64,000 bases of DNA from an uncultured bacterium (lineage in GTDB: Bacteria > Verrucomicrobiota > Verrucomicrobiia > CAIQCK01): the NCBI GenBank assembly GCA_903870275.1, contig CAIQCK010000075.1, forward strand, positions 35,579-99,578. The letters are read 5' to 3'. Every line of letters starts with the position of its first letter. Position 1 is the stretch's first letter. The notes under the pieces were generated by a model that searched no databases, had not been told where the DNA came from, and saw only the letters and a list, made by a program, of their open reading frames with translations. Both the position numbers and the translations under genes were made by a program. Below, one piece after another: positions 34,660 through 43,472 of this stretch.

Positions 34660-34998
34660 ATGGAACTGGAACATTCAAGGAAAGGCACAGCGGCGTTGGT
34701 GATGACCATGATTGCCTGCCTCTGGACCGCTCTCGCGCTTTTCACTCCTATTATTCAACCCGCTCATTTGCCGCGACAGATTGGGTGGGATTGGATGCAG
34801 CCCAAACCAATCAAGTTTTTATTTTGGGGAGTTGGTCCACTCCTAGGCCCCATCGCTTTGGGGTTCTGCATCGCCGTTCTGCTGGATGCAAACTGCAAGC
34901 AAACTTTTGCCAAGCTGGGAGTCGTGCTGAATCTCCCCATTTGCTTATTCAGTCTTATCATTTTGTTTATACTTCTTGAGCAATTTTGCTCCCACTAA
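34660..34998 (+). CDS. Small membrane protein of unknown function
   Basis: A 112-residue protein with about three membrane segments: ALVMTMIACLWTALALFTPI, then FLFWGVGPLLGPIALGFCIAV and LPICLFSLIILFILLEQF. The start at 34660 has a good AAGGAG site. Codon use and base composition are visibly more AT-rich than the neighbours, hinting at acquisition. No family was recognised. It is opposite in strand to all genes within 10 kb on its left side, is bounded by direct repeats, and lies next to a truncated SGNH gene. Confidence 0.7.
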   Translation: MELEHSRKGTAALVMTMIACLWTALALFTPIIQPAHLPRQIGWDWMQPKPIKFLFWGVGPLLGPIALGFCIAVLLDANCKQTFAKLGVVLNLPICLFSLIILFILLEQFCSH

Positions 34999-35037
34999 AA
35001 AACCGCAGAGCACCGACCAGCGACGGAAACACAGGTG

Positions 35038-35074
35038 AACGGAAACCTCTTGCTGCCGTTCGCCGCGGGGATGA
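35038..35074 (+). repeat. Right direct repeat flanking the small membrane-protein gene
   Basis: Begins AACGGAAACCTCTTGCTGCC; same orientation as 34578-34617. It abuts the stop codon of the truncated SGNH gene at 35081. Confidence 0.6.
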
Positions 35075-35080
35075 GGCTGG

Positions 35081-35536
35081 TTACTGGCCTGCGGGCCGCG
35101 CGAGAAGCTCTGGATGTCCGGCCACACCGTTTAGAAACGACTGGCGCGCGTTGTCAAAAACCTCCGCCATCGCCGGCGTCTGGCTTTGCTCCTGCAACAC
35201 CACAACATCCCAGCGCGCTCCGTCGCTCGCGCCACCGTCAATCTTCGCCAGCGTTTCGGCGCTTTGCAGGTGCTTGACGAGTTGCCATCCACCCGGAGTG
35301 GCGGAATCCACAACCGGTTTGGGAAAGCCGGCGCTGGCGACCATTTGCTCGAAGATGAAAGGCAACGAATTGACCGACGTGTAGCTGTTACCGATGAACA
35401 GGACATGGAGCGGCCGGTCGGACGAAGACGCCTCAGCGCCGGCAGACGCGCGCGACAATCCAACCAGCGCCAGCGGAAGGAAGACCGCAACAACGATTAT
35501 CCGCCAAAAGACATTGGGATTCGATCGAACTTTCAC
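35081..35536 (-). pseudogene. 3'-truncated SGNH-hydrolase gene
   Basis: 151 residues: a signal peptide (MKVRSNPNVFWRIIVVAVFL...ASA) followed by the start of an SGNH-fold protein, LHVLFIGNSYTSVNSLPFIF with the nucleophile Ser, then VVLQEQSQTPAM and RQSFLNGVAG. Relatives continue for about 100 further residues and carry the catalytic Asp-His block, which is absent here; the frame ends ELLARPAGQ. The break point abuts one of the direct repeats around the membrane-protein gene, suggesting that the 3' end was lost when that module arrived. It starts 1 bp after the carB stop codon, so it was once the tail of the carB transcript. Confidence 0.65.
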
Positions 35537-35537
35537 A

Positions 35538-38500
35538 CTACCTGGCGTGATATTCCTGCAAGCTGCAAACGGTGAGGCCGTGTTTCTTGAGGGCGGCGAT
35601 GCCTTGGACGGCGGCGACCGCGCTGGTGAGAGTGGTCATGATCGGCACGCGGCATTGGACGGCGGCGGCGCGAATGCGCACCTCGTCGGCGCGCGGGGCT
35701 TTGCCGGAGGGAGTATTGATGACGAGGGCGATCTCGCCGTTCTTGATCATGTCGAGGACGTTTGGGCGGCCTTCAGCGAGTTTGAAGAGCGGCGTGACGG
35801 GCACGCCGGCAGCGGCGATGGCCTTGGCCGTGCCTTCGGTGCCGAAAAGCTTGAAACCAAGGAGGACAAATTTTTCCGCGATCTTGGCGACGCGGGTTTT
35901 CTCGGCATCGTGGACGCTGACAAAGACGTTGCCCGCCGTGGGCAGCGCGCCGCCCGCGGCCATCTGGCTCTTGGCGTAGGCCAAGCCGAGGTCGGCGTCA
36001 ATGCCCATGACCTCGCCGGTGCTCTTCATCTCCGGGCCAAGGATGATGTCCACGCCGAAGAAACGGTTGAAGGGGAAGACGCTCTCCTTGACGGAGTAGT
36101 ATTTGGGCATGACCTCCTTGGTGAACTTGAGTTCCTTGAGGGTCTTGCCGGTCATGACCTTGGAGGCGAGCTTGGCCAGCGGCATGCCGATGGCTTTGCT
36201 CACAAACGGCACCGTGCGCGAGGCGCGGGGGTTGACCTCAAGGACATAGACGATATTGTTTTTGACGGCATACTGCACGTTCATCAGGCCGATGACCTGC
36301 AGTTCGCGCGCCATGGCGTCGGTATAGTCGTGGATGGTCTGAATGACCTTCTTGGAAAGCGTGTGCGCCGGCAGGACCATGGCCGCGTCGCCGCTGTGAA
36401 CGCCGGCAAACTCGATGTGCTCGAGCATGCCGCCGATGACGACGTGGCCGCCGTTGGGCAGGCCGACGTCGGCGATGCAGTCCACGTCCACTTCGATGGC
36501 GTCGTCGAGGAATTTGTCCACGAGCACCGGCCGTTCGGGCGACGCCTCAACGGCAAAGCGCATGTAGTGGCGCAAGTCCTCCTCGTTATAGACAACCTGC
36601 ATCGCGCGACCGCCGAGCACGAACGACGGGCGCACCAACACCGGATAGCCGAGTTTGGTAGCGGCGGCGATGGCCTCGGCTTCGTTGGTGGCGAGGCCGT
36701 TCGGCGGCTGCGGAATCTTCAACTTGTCGAGCATCGCAGAGAAGAACTTCCGATCCTCGGCAATCTCGATGCTTTGCGGCGAGGTGCCGATGATGTTGAC
36801 GCCGTGGCGTTGGAGGCCGAGGGCGAGGTTCAGCGGCGTCTGCCCGCCGAATTGCGCGATGGCGCCCCAGCACTTCTCGCGCTCGTAGATGTTCAGCACG
36901 TCCTCGAGCGTGAGCGGCTCGAAATAGAGCTTGTCGCTGGTGTCGTAGTCGGTCGAGACGGTCTCCGGGTTGGAGTTGACCATGATCGTCTCGAAGCCGA
37001 GTTCCTTCAACGCGAACGCGGCGTGGACGCAGCAATAATCAAACTCGATCCCCTGCCCGATCCGGTTCGGGCCGCCGCCGAGGATCATGACCTTGCGCTT
37101 GTCGTTCTGGCGCGTCTCGTCCTCGTCGCCGTAGGTCGAGTAGTAGTAAGGCGTGTAAGCCTCGAACTCCGCCGCGCAGGTGTCCACGAGCCGGTAGGTC
37201 GGCACGATGCCGGCCTTCTTGCGCGCCGCGCGGACCTCGTCCTCGGTGGAACCGGTGAGATTCGCGATCTGCCGGTCGGAGAACCCCATCTGTTTAGCTT
37301 CGAGCATCCGATCGTTCGGCTTCTTTGACTTCGCCAGTTCCGCCTCGAAGTCCACGATCTCCTTCATGTGCTGGAGGAACCAGCGGTCAATCTTCGTCAG
37401 GTCGAAAATTTGATCCACGGTCATGCCCGCGCGCATCGCGTGGCGCAAAAAGAAAATGCGATCGCCATTCGGCGTGACGAGTTTCTTCGTGATCGTCTCC
37501 ACCGGCAGCAGTTCATTGTCCTGAATGAGTTGGCCGTCCACGCGCACCGCTTTGCCGTCGCCGCCGAGGCCGAAACGCCCGATCTCCAGCGAGCGCAGCG
37601 CCTTTTGCAGCGACTCCTTGAACGTGCGGCCGATGGCCATTGCCTCGCCGACGCTCTTCATCTGCGTCGTCAGCGTCGGGTCGGCTTGCGGAAATTTTTC
37701 AAACGTGAACCGCGGCACCTTCACGACAACGTAATCAATCGTCGGCTCGAAACTGGCCGGCGTGGACTTGGTGATGTCGTTGGGAATTTCGTCGAGCGTG
37801 TAACCGACGGCGAGCTTGGCAGCGATCTTCGCGATGGGAAAGCCGGTGGCCTTGGACGCCAGCGCCGAACTGCGGCTGACGCGCGGGTTCATCTCGATGA
37901 TGACCATGCGGCCGTTGTCGGGGTTGACGGCGAACTGGATGTTCGAGCCGCCGGTCTCGACGCCGATCTCGCGGATGCAGGCGAAGCTCGCATCGCGCAT
38001 CACCTGGTATTCCTTATCCGTGAGCGTCTGGATCGGCGCGACGGTGATGGAGTCGCCGGTGTGAACGCCCATCGGATCGAAATTCTCGATGGAGCAAATG
38101 ACCACGCAGTTGTCCATCCGGTCGCGCATGACCTCCATCTCGAACTCTTTCCAGCCCACGAGCGATTCCTCGATCAGCACCTCCGAGATCGGTGACAACT
38201 CGATGCCGCGCGCGGCCATCGTGTCGAACTCCTCGCGGTTGTAGGCGATGCCGCCGCCAGTGCCGCCGAGAGTGTAGGCGGGCCGGATGATCAGAGGAAG
38301 ACGGCCGATGTCGCGCGCGACCGCGCGGGCCTCGTCGAGAGTGTGCGCAATGCCGCTGACGGGCACGTCGAGGCCGATGCGTTGCATCGCCTTTTTGAAC
38401 AGGTCGCGGTCCTCACCCTTCGCAATGGCCTCGGCCTTCGCGCCGATCATCTCGACGCTGTATTTGTCCAGAATGCCGCGCTTCCAGAGTTCCATCGAGG

Positions 38501-38792
38501 TGTTCAACCCCGTCTGCCCGCCGAGTGTCGGCAGCAGCGCGTCGGGCCGCTCGCGTTCGATGATCTTCTCGATGGCTTCCGGCGTGATCGGCTCGATGTA
38601 GGTGCGGTTGGCGAACTCCGGGTCGGTCATGATCGTGGCCGGGTTGGAGTTCACCAACACCACCTCAAAACCTTCCTCGCGGAGCGCCTTGCACGCCTGC
38701 GTGCCGCTGTAGTCAAATTCGCACGCCTGCCCAATGACGATTGGGCCGGAGCCGATGATCAGAATTTTATGAATGTCGGTGCGCTTGGGCAT
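35538..38792 (-). CDS. carB: Carbamoyl-phosphate synthase large subunit
   Basis: A full-length 1084-residue subunit that makes carbamoyl phosphate from bicarbonate, ammonia and two ATP for pyrimidine and arginine synthesis. It begins MPKRTDIHKILIIGSGPIVI and shows two homologous halves, each an ATP-grasp carboxyphosphate or carbamate synthase; the second half starts KVMILGGGPNRIGQGIEFDY. Ordered signatures include EVLIEESLVGWKEFE, IEMNPRVSRSSALASKATG and the second-half EVNPRASRTVPFVSKA. The last 150 residues are the MGS-like allosteric domain (FVSVHDAEKTRVAKIA). The glutaminase subunit carA is not in the window. Confidence 0.97.
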   Translation of the reverse strand: MPKRTDIHKILIIGSGPIVIGQACEFDYSGTQACKALREEGFEVVLVNSNPATIMTDPEFANRTYIEPITPEAIEKIIERERPDALLPTLGGQTGLNTSMELWKRGILDKYSVEMIGAKAEAIAKGEDRDLFKKAMQRIGLDVPVSGIAHTLDEARAVARDIGRLPLIIRPAYTLGGTGGGIAYNREEFDTMAARGIELSPISEVLIEESLVGWKEFEMEVMRDRMDNCVVICSIENFDPMGVHTGDSITVAPIQTLTDKEYQVMRDASFACIREIGVETGGSNIQFAVNPDNGRMVIIEMNPRVSRSSALASKATGFPIAKIAAKLAVGYTLDEIPNDITKSTPASFEPTIDYVVVKVPRFTFEKFPQADPTLTTQMKSVGEAMAIGRTFKESLQKALRSLEIGRFGLGGDGKAVRVDGQLIQDNELLPVETITKKLVTPNGDRIFFLRHAMRAGMTVDQIFDLTKIDRWFLQHMKEIVDFEAELAKSKKPNDRMLEAKQMGFSDRQIANLTGSTEDEVRAARKKAGIVPTYRLVDTCAAEFEAYTPYYYSTYGDEDETRQNDKRKVMILGGGPNRIGQGIEFDYCCVHAAFALKELGFETIMVNSNPETVSTDYDTSDKLYFEPLTLEDVLNIYEREKCWGAIAQFGGQTPLNLALGLQRHGVNIIGTSPQSIEIAEDRKFFSAMLDKLKIPQPPNGLATNEAEAIAAATKLGYPVLVRPSFVLGGRAMQVVYNEEDLRHYMRFAVEASPERPVLVDKFLDDAIEVDVDCIADVGLPNGGHVVIGGMLEHIEFAGVHSGDAAMVLPAHTLSKKVIQTIHDYTDAMARELQVIGLMNVQYAVKNNIVYVLEVNPRASRTVPFVSKAIGMPLAKLASKVMTGKTLKELKFTKEVMPKYYSVKESVFPFNRFFGVDIILGPEMKSTGEVMGIDADLGLAYAKSQMAAGGALPTAGNVFVSVHDAEKTRVAKIAEKFVLLGFKLFGTEGTAKAIAAAGVPVTPLFKLAEGRPNVLDMIKNGEIALVINTPSGKAPRADEVRIRAAAVQCRVPIMTTLTSAVAAVQGIAALKKHGLTVCSLQEYHAR

Positions 38793-38851
38793 AAATTGTT
38801 CCCCTAACTATGCGGGAAATCTTCACCACCCGGCAACAGAAAACGCGGCGG

Positions 38852-39871
38852 TTAGAACATCTCTCTCTGTGCCCCGCGCGTCCGTTTGACGCCGAGCTTC
38901 TTGTAGGTCATCTCCGTCGCGACGCGGCCCTGCGGCGTCCGCTGGAGGTAGCCTTCCTGGATGAGAAAGGGCTCGTAAACCTCCTCGATCGTGCCCGGCT
39001 CCTCTCCAACGGCCACCGCGATGGTGTTCACGCCAACGGGGCCGCCGTTGTATTTGTGCACGATGGCTTCGAGGATGCGTTTGTCCATGTCGTCGAGGCC
39101 GTGCTCGTCAATGTCCAGCATCGCCAGCGCCTTGTCGGCAATCGGGGCGGTGATGCGGCCGTCCTCGCGCACCTGGGCGTAGTCGCGAACGCGCCGGAGG
39201 AGGTTGTTGCAAAGCCGCGGCGTGCCGCGCGAGCGCCGCGCAATCTCCAGCGCGCCGGCGTCGTCTACCTCCACGTTCAGGATTCGTGCCGAGCGCAGGC
39301 AGATTTGCTGCAAGTCCGCCGCCACGTAGTAATCGAGCCGGTCGGTGATTTCAAACCGGCTGCGCAGCGGCGCGGTGAGCAATCCGCTCCGGGTCGTCGC
39401 CCCGATCAGCGTGAAGCGCGGCAGGTTCAGCCGCACGCTGCGCGCGCTTGGCCCCTGGTCAATGACGATGTCGAGCCGGTAATCCTCCATCGCCGGGTAG
39501 AGATACTCCTCGACCTGCGCCGGCAGCCGGTGAATCTCGTCAATGAACATCACGTCGCCCCGCTCCAGCTTCGTGAGCAGGCCCGCCAGATCGCCCGCGC
39601 GCTCGATGGTTGGCCCGCTCGTGACGACGATGTTGCTGCCCATCATCCGGGCGATGATGTGCGCCAACGTCGTCTTGCCCAGGCCCGGCGGGCCGCTGAG
39701 CAGGATGTGGCCAACCGGCTCGCCGCGTTGCTTGGCCGCTTCCACCGCCAATTCGAGCCGCTCCTTCACCTTTGCCTGCCCGATGTAGGAAATAAAATCC
39801 GGCGGCCGCAGCGTTAGTTCAAACGCCTTGTCCGGGTGCTGGATGCTGTCAGTGACAAACCGCTCCGCCAT
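38852..39871 (-). CDS. ruvB: Holliday junction branch migration ATPase RuvB
   Basis: A 339-residue hexameric AAA+ motor that, with RuvA, drives branch migration of Holliday junctions. ATG 39871 begins MAERFVTDSIQHPDK followed by LRPPDFISYIGQ, the usual RuvB N-terminus; the 71 residues that could be added upstream are derived from intergenic palindromes. Walker A is GPPGLGKTT, Walker B is DVMFIDEIHRL, sensor 1 is TLIGATTRSG, and the C-terminal winged helix contains EPGTIEEVYEPFLIQEGY. It belongs to a ruvC-ruvA-ruvB run with yebC upstream. Confidence 0.96.
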   Translation of the reverse strand: MAERFVTDSIQHPDKAFELTLRPPDFISYIGQAKVKERLELAVEAAKQRGEPVGHILLSGPPGLGKTTLAHIIARMMGSNIVVTSGPTIERAGDLAGLLTKLERGDVMFIDEIHRLPAQVEEYLYPAMEDYRLDIVIDQGPSARSVRLNLPRFTLIGATTRSGLLTAPLRSRFEITDRLDYYVAADLQQICLRSARILNVEVDDAGALEIARRSRGTPRLCNNLLRRVRDYAQVREDGRITAPIADKALAMLDIDEHGLDDMDKRILEAIVHKYNGGPVGVNTIAVAVGEEPGTIEEVYEPFLIQEGYLQRTPQGRVATEMTYKKLGVKRTRGAQREMF

Positions 39872-40236
39872 GCAGCGAGGATGCGGCGCGCGACGGACAC
39901 GGGCAAGCAAAAAGGCCGAATGCAACCGGACGATGGAAGGCATCAAGCGCGTGTTGTCCGAATCGTTCCAGCCGCGGAGCGGCGTCAGATAATAGCCCAC
40001 GGCGCGAGCCGTGGGATTCGTGACGCAGAACGAACCCCGGGCTGAGCGATGGAATCCCGTTGGGATTCCCCGAATCCACGGCAAACCGGTTTCGGCAGCC
40101 AGAGATTGCCGGCCGGCAGGGCCGGACCGCTGGGCCGGCCGAAAACTTGGCCAAGAGACTGCAACGCTGATCTGAGAACGTTGCGGCGCGCCCAGCGGTC
40201 GCGCCCTACCCTGATCTGATTAACCGCGCCGTTGGC
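39872..40236. other. Palindrome-rich spacer between ruvA and ruvB
   Basis: 365 bp without a gene. Contains CCCACGGC-GCGA-GCCGTGGG at 39996-40015, a TTGCCGGCCGGCAGGG cluster near 40105-40140 and GTTGCGGCGCGCCCAGCGGTCGCGC near 40183. The first 200 bp next to ruvB could encode extra residues in frame but show no conserved protein sequence. Confidence 0.55.
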
Positions 40237-40836
40237 TCAGGCCGCTTTGAGCGCCTGGCGAACCAATTCTTCCACGGTGGCAGTCGCGCCCAGTTTGGCG
40301 ATGGCGGCATGGACGGCTTTGTGGGCTTCGAGCTGTTTGTAGCCGAGCGAGACCATCGCGAGAATCGCGTCGTTGAGCTTCTGATCCTCCGCGGTGAGCG
40401 CGTGCCTCATGCCGGCGGCCTCCGCGGCGCCCAGCGCGCCGACCTTGTCGCGAAGCTCCACGCACAACCGCTCGGCCGTCTTCGCGCCGACGCCCTTGAT
40501 GCGGGAGAGCGATTTGATGTCGTTGCTGACGATGGCGCCCTTGAGCGCGATGGCCGACATGCCGCCGAGCAACGTGAGCGCAATCTTCGGCCCGACGCCG
40601 CTGACACCAAGCAGAAGCTTGAACAGTCCGCGCTCGGCCTCGGTCATGAAGCCGAAAAGCAATTGCGCGTCCTCGCGGACGTGGAAATAGGTCAGAATAC
40701 GCACGTCACCGCCGGGCGCGGGGAGCTTGTCGTAGCTGGAGAGCGGAATGGCGGCTTCGTAGCCGACGCCATTGCAGTCCACGATGACGTGCGTGGGCGA
40801 CGCGGCGACCAGTTTGCCTCGGAGAAATGAGATCAT
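40237..40836 (-). CDS. ruvA: Holliday junction DNA helicase subunit RuvA
   Basis: A 199-residue protein that binds the four-way junction and loads RuvB. Domain I starts MISFLRGKLVAASPTHVIVD with GVGYEA; domain II carries the two helix-hairpin-helix motifs LLGVSGVGPKIALTLLGG and RIKGVGAKTAERLCVEL; domain III, at the C-terminus (LNDAILAMVSLGYKQLEA), contacts RuvB. Length and domain order are standard. ruvC lies upstream across a palindrome and ruvB downstream. Confidence 0.96.
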   Translation of the reverse strand: MISFLRGKLVAASPTHVIVDCNGVGYEAAIPLSSYDKLPAPGGDVRILTYFHVREDAQLLFGFMTEAERGLFKLLLGVSGVGPKIALTLLGGMSAIALKGAIVSNDIKSLSRIKGVGAKTAERLCVELRDKVGALGAAEAAGMRHALTAEDQKLNDAILAMVSLGYKQLEAHKAVHAAIAKLGATATVEELVRQALKAA

Positions 40837-40850
40837 GGCTGGTTGAGATT

Positions 40851-40935
40851 AACCACGGAATGCACGAAATGCACGAAAACGAAATTGGAGACGACGCGGC
40901 AATGTCCTTCCGTGCATTTCGTGCATTCCGTGGTT
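40851..40935. repeat. Inverted repeat, family D (second copy)
   Basis: Arms 40851-40878 (AACCACGGAATGCACGAAAT on the plus strand) and 40911-40935. Nearly perfect reverse complements, filling the ruvC-ruvA gap. The first copy at 1035-1184 has the same outer arms. Confidence 0.85.
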
Positions 40936-40954
40936 TTGCTCTTCTTTATCATCA

Positions 40955-41452
40955 TCAGATTTGTTTCGGCGGCTCGATGACGATGCCGCGCTGATTCTGC
41001 GCGTGACAGATGGCCAGCGCAAGCGCGTCCGCGGCATCCGGCGGCGGAACCTCCGCCAAGCCCAGCAGCGCCCGCACCATGCGCCCGACCTGCAGCTTGC
41101 CCGCCCCGCCGAGACCGGTGACGACGGCCTTCACCTTGCGCGGCGCGTATTCGTAAACCGGCAGGCCCGCCGCCGCCGCCGCCAGCACCGCCGCGCCTCG
41201 CGCGTGGCCCATGATGATGGCAACGCGGGTGGACTGGACGTAGATGATACTCTCGATGGCAACGACATCGGGCCGCACACGGGCGATGACATCGCGAAGC
41301 GTGTCGTGGATGCGCAACAGACATTGCGACTGCCGCAGGCTGGCCGCGTTCTTGATCTCGCCGAAAGCCAGACCGCGCATTTCGTTGCCGGCCGCCTCGA
41401 TGACGCCATAACCGGTCGAGCGCAGGGACGGATCTACCCCGAGAATGATCAT
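40955..41452 (-). CDS. ruvC: Crossover junction endodeoxyribonuclease RuvC
   Basis: A 165-residue resolvase that cuts Holliday junctions. ATG 41452 gives MIILGVDPSLRSTGYGV with catalytic Asp7; the second acidic residue is in VAIESIIY and the last pair in DAADALALAICH. The longer reading from 41566 consists of repeat-derived sequence (family A palindrome) and is rejected. It starts the ruvC-ruvA-ruvB run and follows yebC, a frequent arrangement. Confidence 0.95.
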   Translation of the reverse strand: MIILGVDPSLRSTGYGVIEAAGNEMRGLAFGEIKNAASLRQSQCLLRIHDTLRDVIARVRPDVVAIESIIYVQSTRVAIIMGHARGAAVLAAAAAGLPVYEYAPRKVKAVVTGLGGAGKLQVGRMVRALLGLAEVPPPDAADALALAICHAQNQRGIVIEPPKQI

Positions 41453-41487
41453 CGGAGTCCCAGCGCAATAAGGTTGCAACCAAACAA

Positions 41488-41566
41488 GGTGGGGCGAGAC
41501 TCCGTCGAGCCTCTGTTTTTCACCACAGTCGCGACCGGATGGAGGCTCGACGGAGTCTCGCCCCAC
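41488..41566. repeat. Inverted repeat, family A (second copy)
   Basis: Arms 41488-41513 and 41542-41566, nearly identical to the element at 614-691 more than 40 kb away, while the loop sequences differ. It lies between yebC and ruvC. Confidence 0.85.
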
Positions 41567-41690
41567 CGTTCAGAACTTTTCGACACCGACGAAAAGTTGG
41601 TTGGGAAATAAAGCGGTGGAGCGTTGAGGAAGCGACCCGCTGCCGTTCCCAATACTCCATTACTCCAACGCTCCATCACTCCACTCCTCC

Positions 41691-42440
41691 CTACTCCGCT
41701 GCCTTGGCCAGGATCTCTTCCGCTATGTCGAAGTTGGCGTAAACGTTCTGCACGTCGTCGTGATCTTCGAGTTCGCCAAACAAGCGCAGCACCGTGCGCG
41801 CCGTCCCCTCGTCGGCAATCGGCACCGGATTCAGCGGCAGGAATGTCAACTCCCCCGATTCGGGCTTGATGTTCTTGCCGTCGAGCGCCTTCTGGATCGC
41901 CTCGAAGTGCGCGGGGTCGCACGTGATCTCGTAACCCGCGTCGGTCGTGGTCATGTCCTCCGCGCCGGCGTCGAGTGCGAGGGTCATCAAGTCGTCTTCA
42001 CCGATCTTGTCCTTGCCCACGAGGAACTGGCCGCGGCGGTGGAAGAGATGCTTGACCGCGCCGCCACCAAGATGGCCGCCGTTGCGGGTAAAGACGTTGC
42101 GGATTTCCGCCGAGGTGCGGTTCTTGTTGTCGGTGAGCAACTCGACGATCATCGCCACGCCGCCGGGCGCAAACCCTTCGTAGGTGATTTCCTCGTAAAC
42201 GATGCCGGGAAGTTCGCCGGTGCCGCGCTTGACGGCGCGGTCAATGTTGTCCGAGGGCATATTCACCGACCGGGCCTTGAGCAACACCGTGCGCAAGCGC
42301 GGGTTCATGCCGGCATCGCCGCCGCCCTGTTTGGCGGCCACGATGATTTCCTTGGCGATCTTGGAAAAAATCTGCCCGCGCTTCGCGTCGAGCGCGCCTT
42401 TTTTGTGGCGAATTGTCGCCCATTTGCTATGGCCTGACAT
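41691..42440 (-). CDS. yebC: YebC/PmpR-family protein
   Basis: A 249-residue member of the YebC family, known as a DNA-binding regulator in some bacteria and linked to relief of ribosome stalling in others. The start MSGHSKWATIRHKKGALDAKRG is the family hallmark, followed by GGGDAGMNPRLRTVL, NMPSDNIDRAVKRGTGE and the acidic C-terminal domain ending near LEDHDDVQNVYANFDI. Length is typical. It is the first gene of the yebC-ruvC-ruvA-ruvB cluster. Confidence 0.96.
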   Translation of the reverse strand: MSGHSKWATIRHKKGALDAKRGQIFSKIAKEIIVAAKQGGGDAGMNPRLRTVLLKARSVNMPSDNIDRAVKRGTGELPGIVYEEITYEGFAPGGVAMIVELLTDNKNRTSAEIRNVFTRNGGHLGGGAVKHLFHRRGQFLVGKDKIGEDDLMTLALDAGAEDMTTTDAGYEITCDPAHFEAIQKALDGKNIKPESGELTFLPLNPVPIADEGTARTVLRLFGELEDHDDVQNVYANFDIAEEILAKAAE

Positions 42441-42785
42441 ATCGGTTCGTCCTTTCGGTGAAAACTCTGCGTGCTGCGGGCGATGTTCTAGCCTCTCGCC
42501 GCGCGTTGGGGAAGCTCAAATTGTGACGAATGCGAAAAAACCGGAGCGGCGGAAACCGCTGTCAAAATCGCAACGGTCTTCGGGACGCTCTGGGAAGGCA
42601 TACCGAGCCGGTTGCGTCCTTCCACACGCGCCGAAACCGCGTGGCGCTTTTCGGATGGCCGTAGCCCTGTTCGTGTTTGCAGGTTTAATATGAGACCGCT
42701 ACAGCCGCGTAAAACGCTGTGGACAAGGTGAAAAACAACCTCTAATCTGCCGCCACGCCCCCTCGTGTTATGCGACAAATCAGAG
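42441..42785. other. Spacer upstream of the cassette gene
   Basis: About 345 bp between divergent yebC and the cassette gene with no credible coding sequence. The right end merges into an attC-like half-site. Confidence 0.45.
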
Positions 42786-42808
42786 GCTCAATCTAAATGT
42801 TAGCCTCA
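42749..42808 (+). other. attC-like half-site at the 5' edge of the cassette
   Basis: GGCTCAA, seven bases and GTTAGCC match the inner-left and right R boxes of attC. AACCTCTAATCTG upstream can pair with CAAATCAGAGGCT across a loop. The left R box is degenerate. The cassette gene starts 8 bp later. Confidence 0.45.
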
Positions 42809-42815
42809 TCATTCC

Positions 42816-43472
42816 ATGCGCGAACTTCTTAAGGATTGGTGGGACATCTCAAAGCTGCCTCAGCCGAAGGCGGCAATTGAGGCCGGTGATTTGCAGGCGG
42901 CGCTTCACGGCTTCGCCGCGCGCGAGATGCTGGATTATCGCTTGCATGGGCGTTACCACAGTGACGTTTGGATCTGTGGATTCGGTGTCACTTTGTGGCT
43001 GATGGGCGATACGGATGGCGCTGGCAGAGTCTGGTCGAGAGCATGTGATGAGGCGCTGAAAGGTAAATTTGGATATTCGAGCACTGGGACATTTCAGTCC
43101 GGCCTTTTGCTTTGGTTTGCATCGGTTTGGTTGAAGGACGAGGACTGGCACGAGGAGGCCGCTGCACTGTTCGACAAGCTGCTGCGGAAGCGCCAGCCGG
43201 TGATGGGAGCAGGCTTTTCGAGTTTGCTTGCGAGGTTTCTTCGTCAGGAGATTGATCTGCCACAGGTTAAGGCCAGCTATCGTGACCAGCCACCGCAAGT
43301 CCGAGAGGATTATGAGTGGCAGGTTCTGTTTTATGGTGGCGTGGGAGCATACGAGCAGGGAGATATTGACGAGACTCGCCGACTGTGGAGACAAGCGAAA
43401 GACCGGACGGACACCTCAGTCGCGTTGGAGTATTACCTTTTGGAGCATGAGAGGAAGAAACTCGAACGATGA
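42816..43472 (+). CDS. Cassette-borne hypothetical protein, helical-repeat type
   Basis: A 218-residue protein without signal peptide. The sequence is helical and Trp-rich with a TPR-like rhythm: KAAIEAGDLQAALHGF, AREMLDYRLHGRYHSD, WHEEAAALFDKLLRKRQ and YEQGDIDETRRLWRQAKDR. No named family was recognised; similar proteins are sometimes found as small accessory or immunity-like genes, but that is a guess. Its TGA stop at 43470-43472 is immediately followed by the GGCTAAC R box of an attC-like site, and an attC half-site precedes the start, so it has the geometry of an integron gene cassette. Confidence 0.7.
   Translation: MRELLKDWWDISKLPQPKAAIEAGDLQAALHGFAAREMLDYRLHGRYHSDVWICGFGVTLWLMGDTDGAGRVWSRACDEALKGKFGYSSTGTFQSGLLLWFASVWLKDEDWHEEAAALFDKLLRKRQPVMGAGFSSLLARFLRQEIDLPQVKASYRDQPPQVREDYEWQVLFYGGVGAYEQGDIDETRRLWRQAKDRTDTSVALEYYLLEHERKKLER

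Noticed and set aside
39872..40084. A 71-residue N-terminal extension of RuvB
   Set aside because: Includes palindromic intergenic sequence and shows no RuvB-like residues; MAERFVTDSI is the usual start region.
41453..41566. A 38-residue N-terminal extension of RuvC
   Set aside because: Encoded by the family-A palindrome and spacer; RuvC proteins start directly at MIILGVDPSL.
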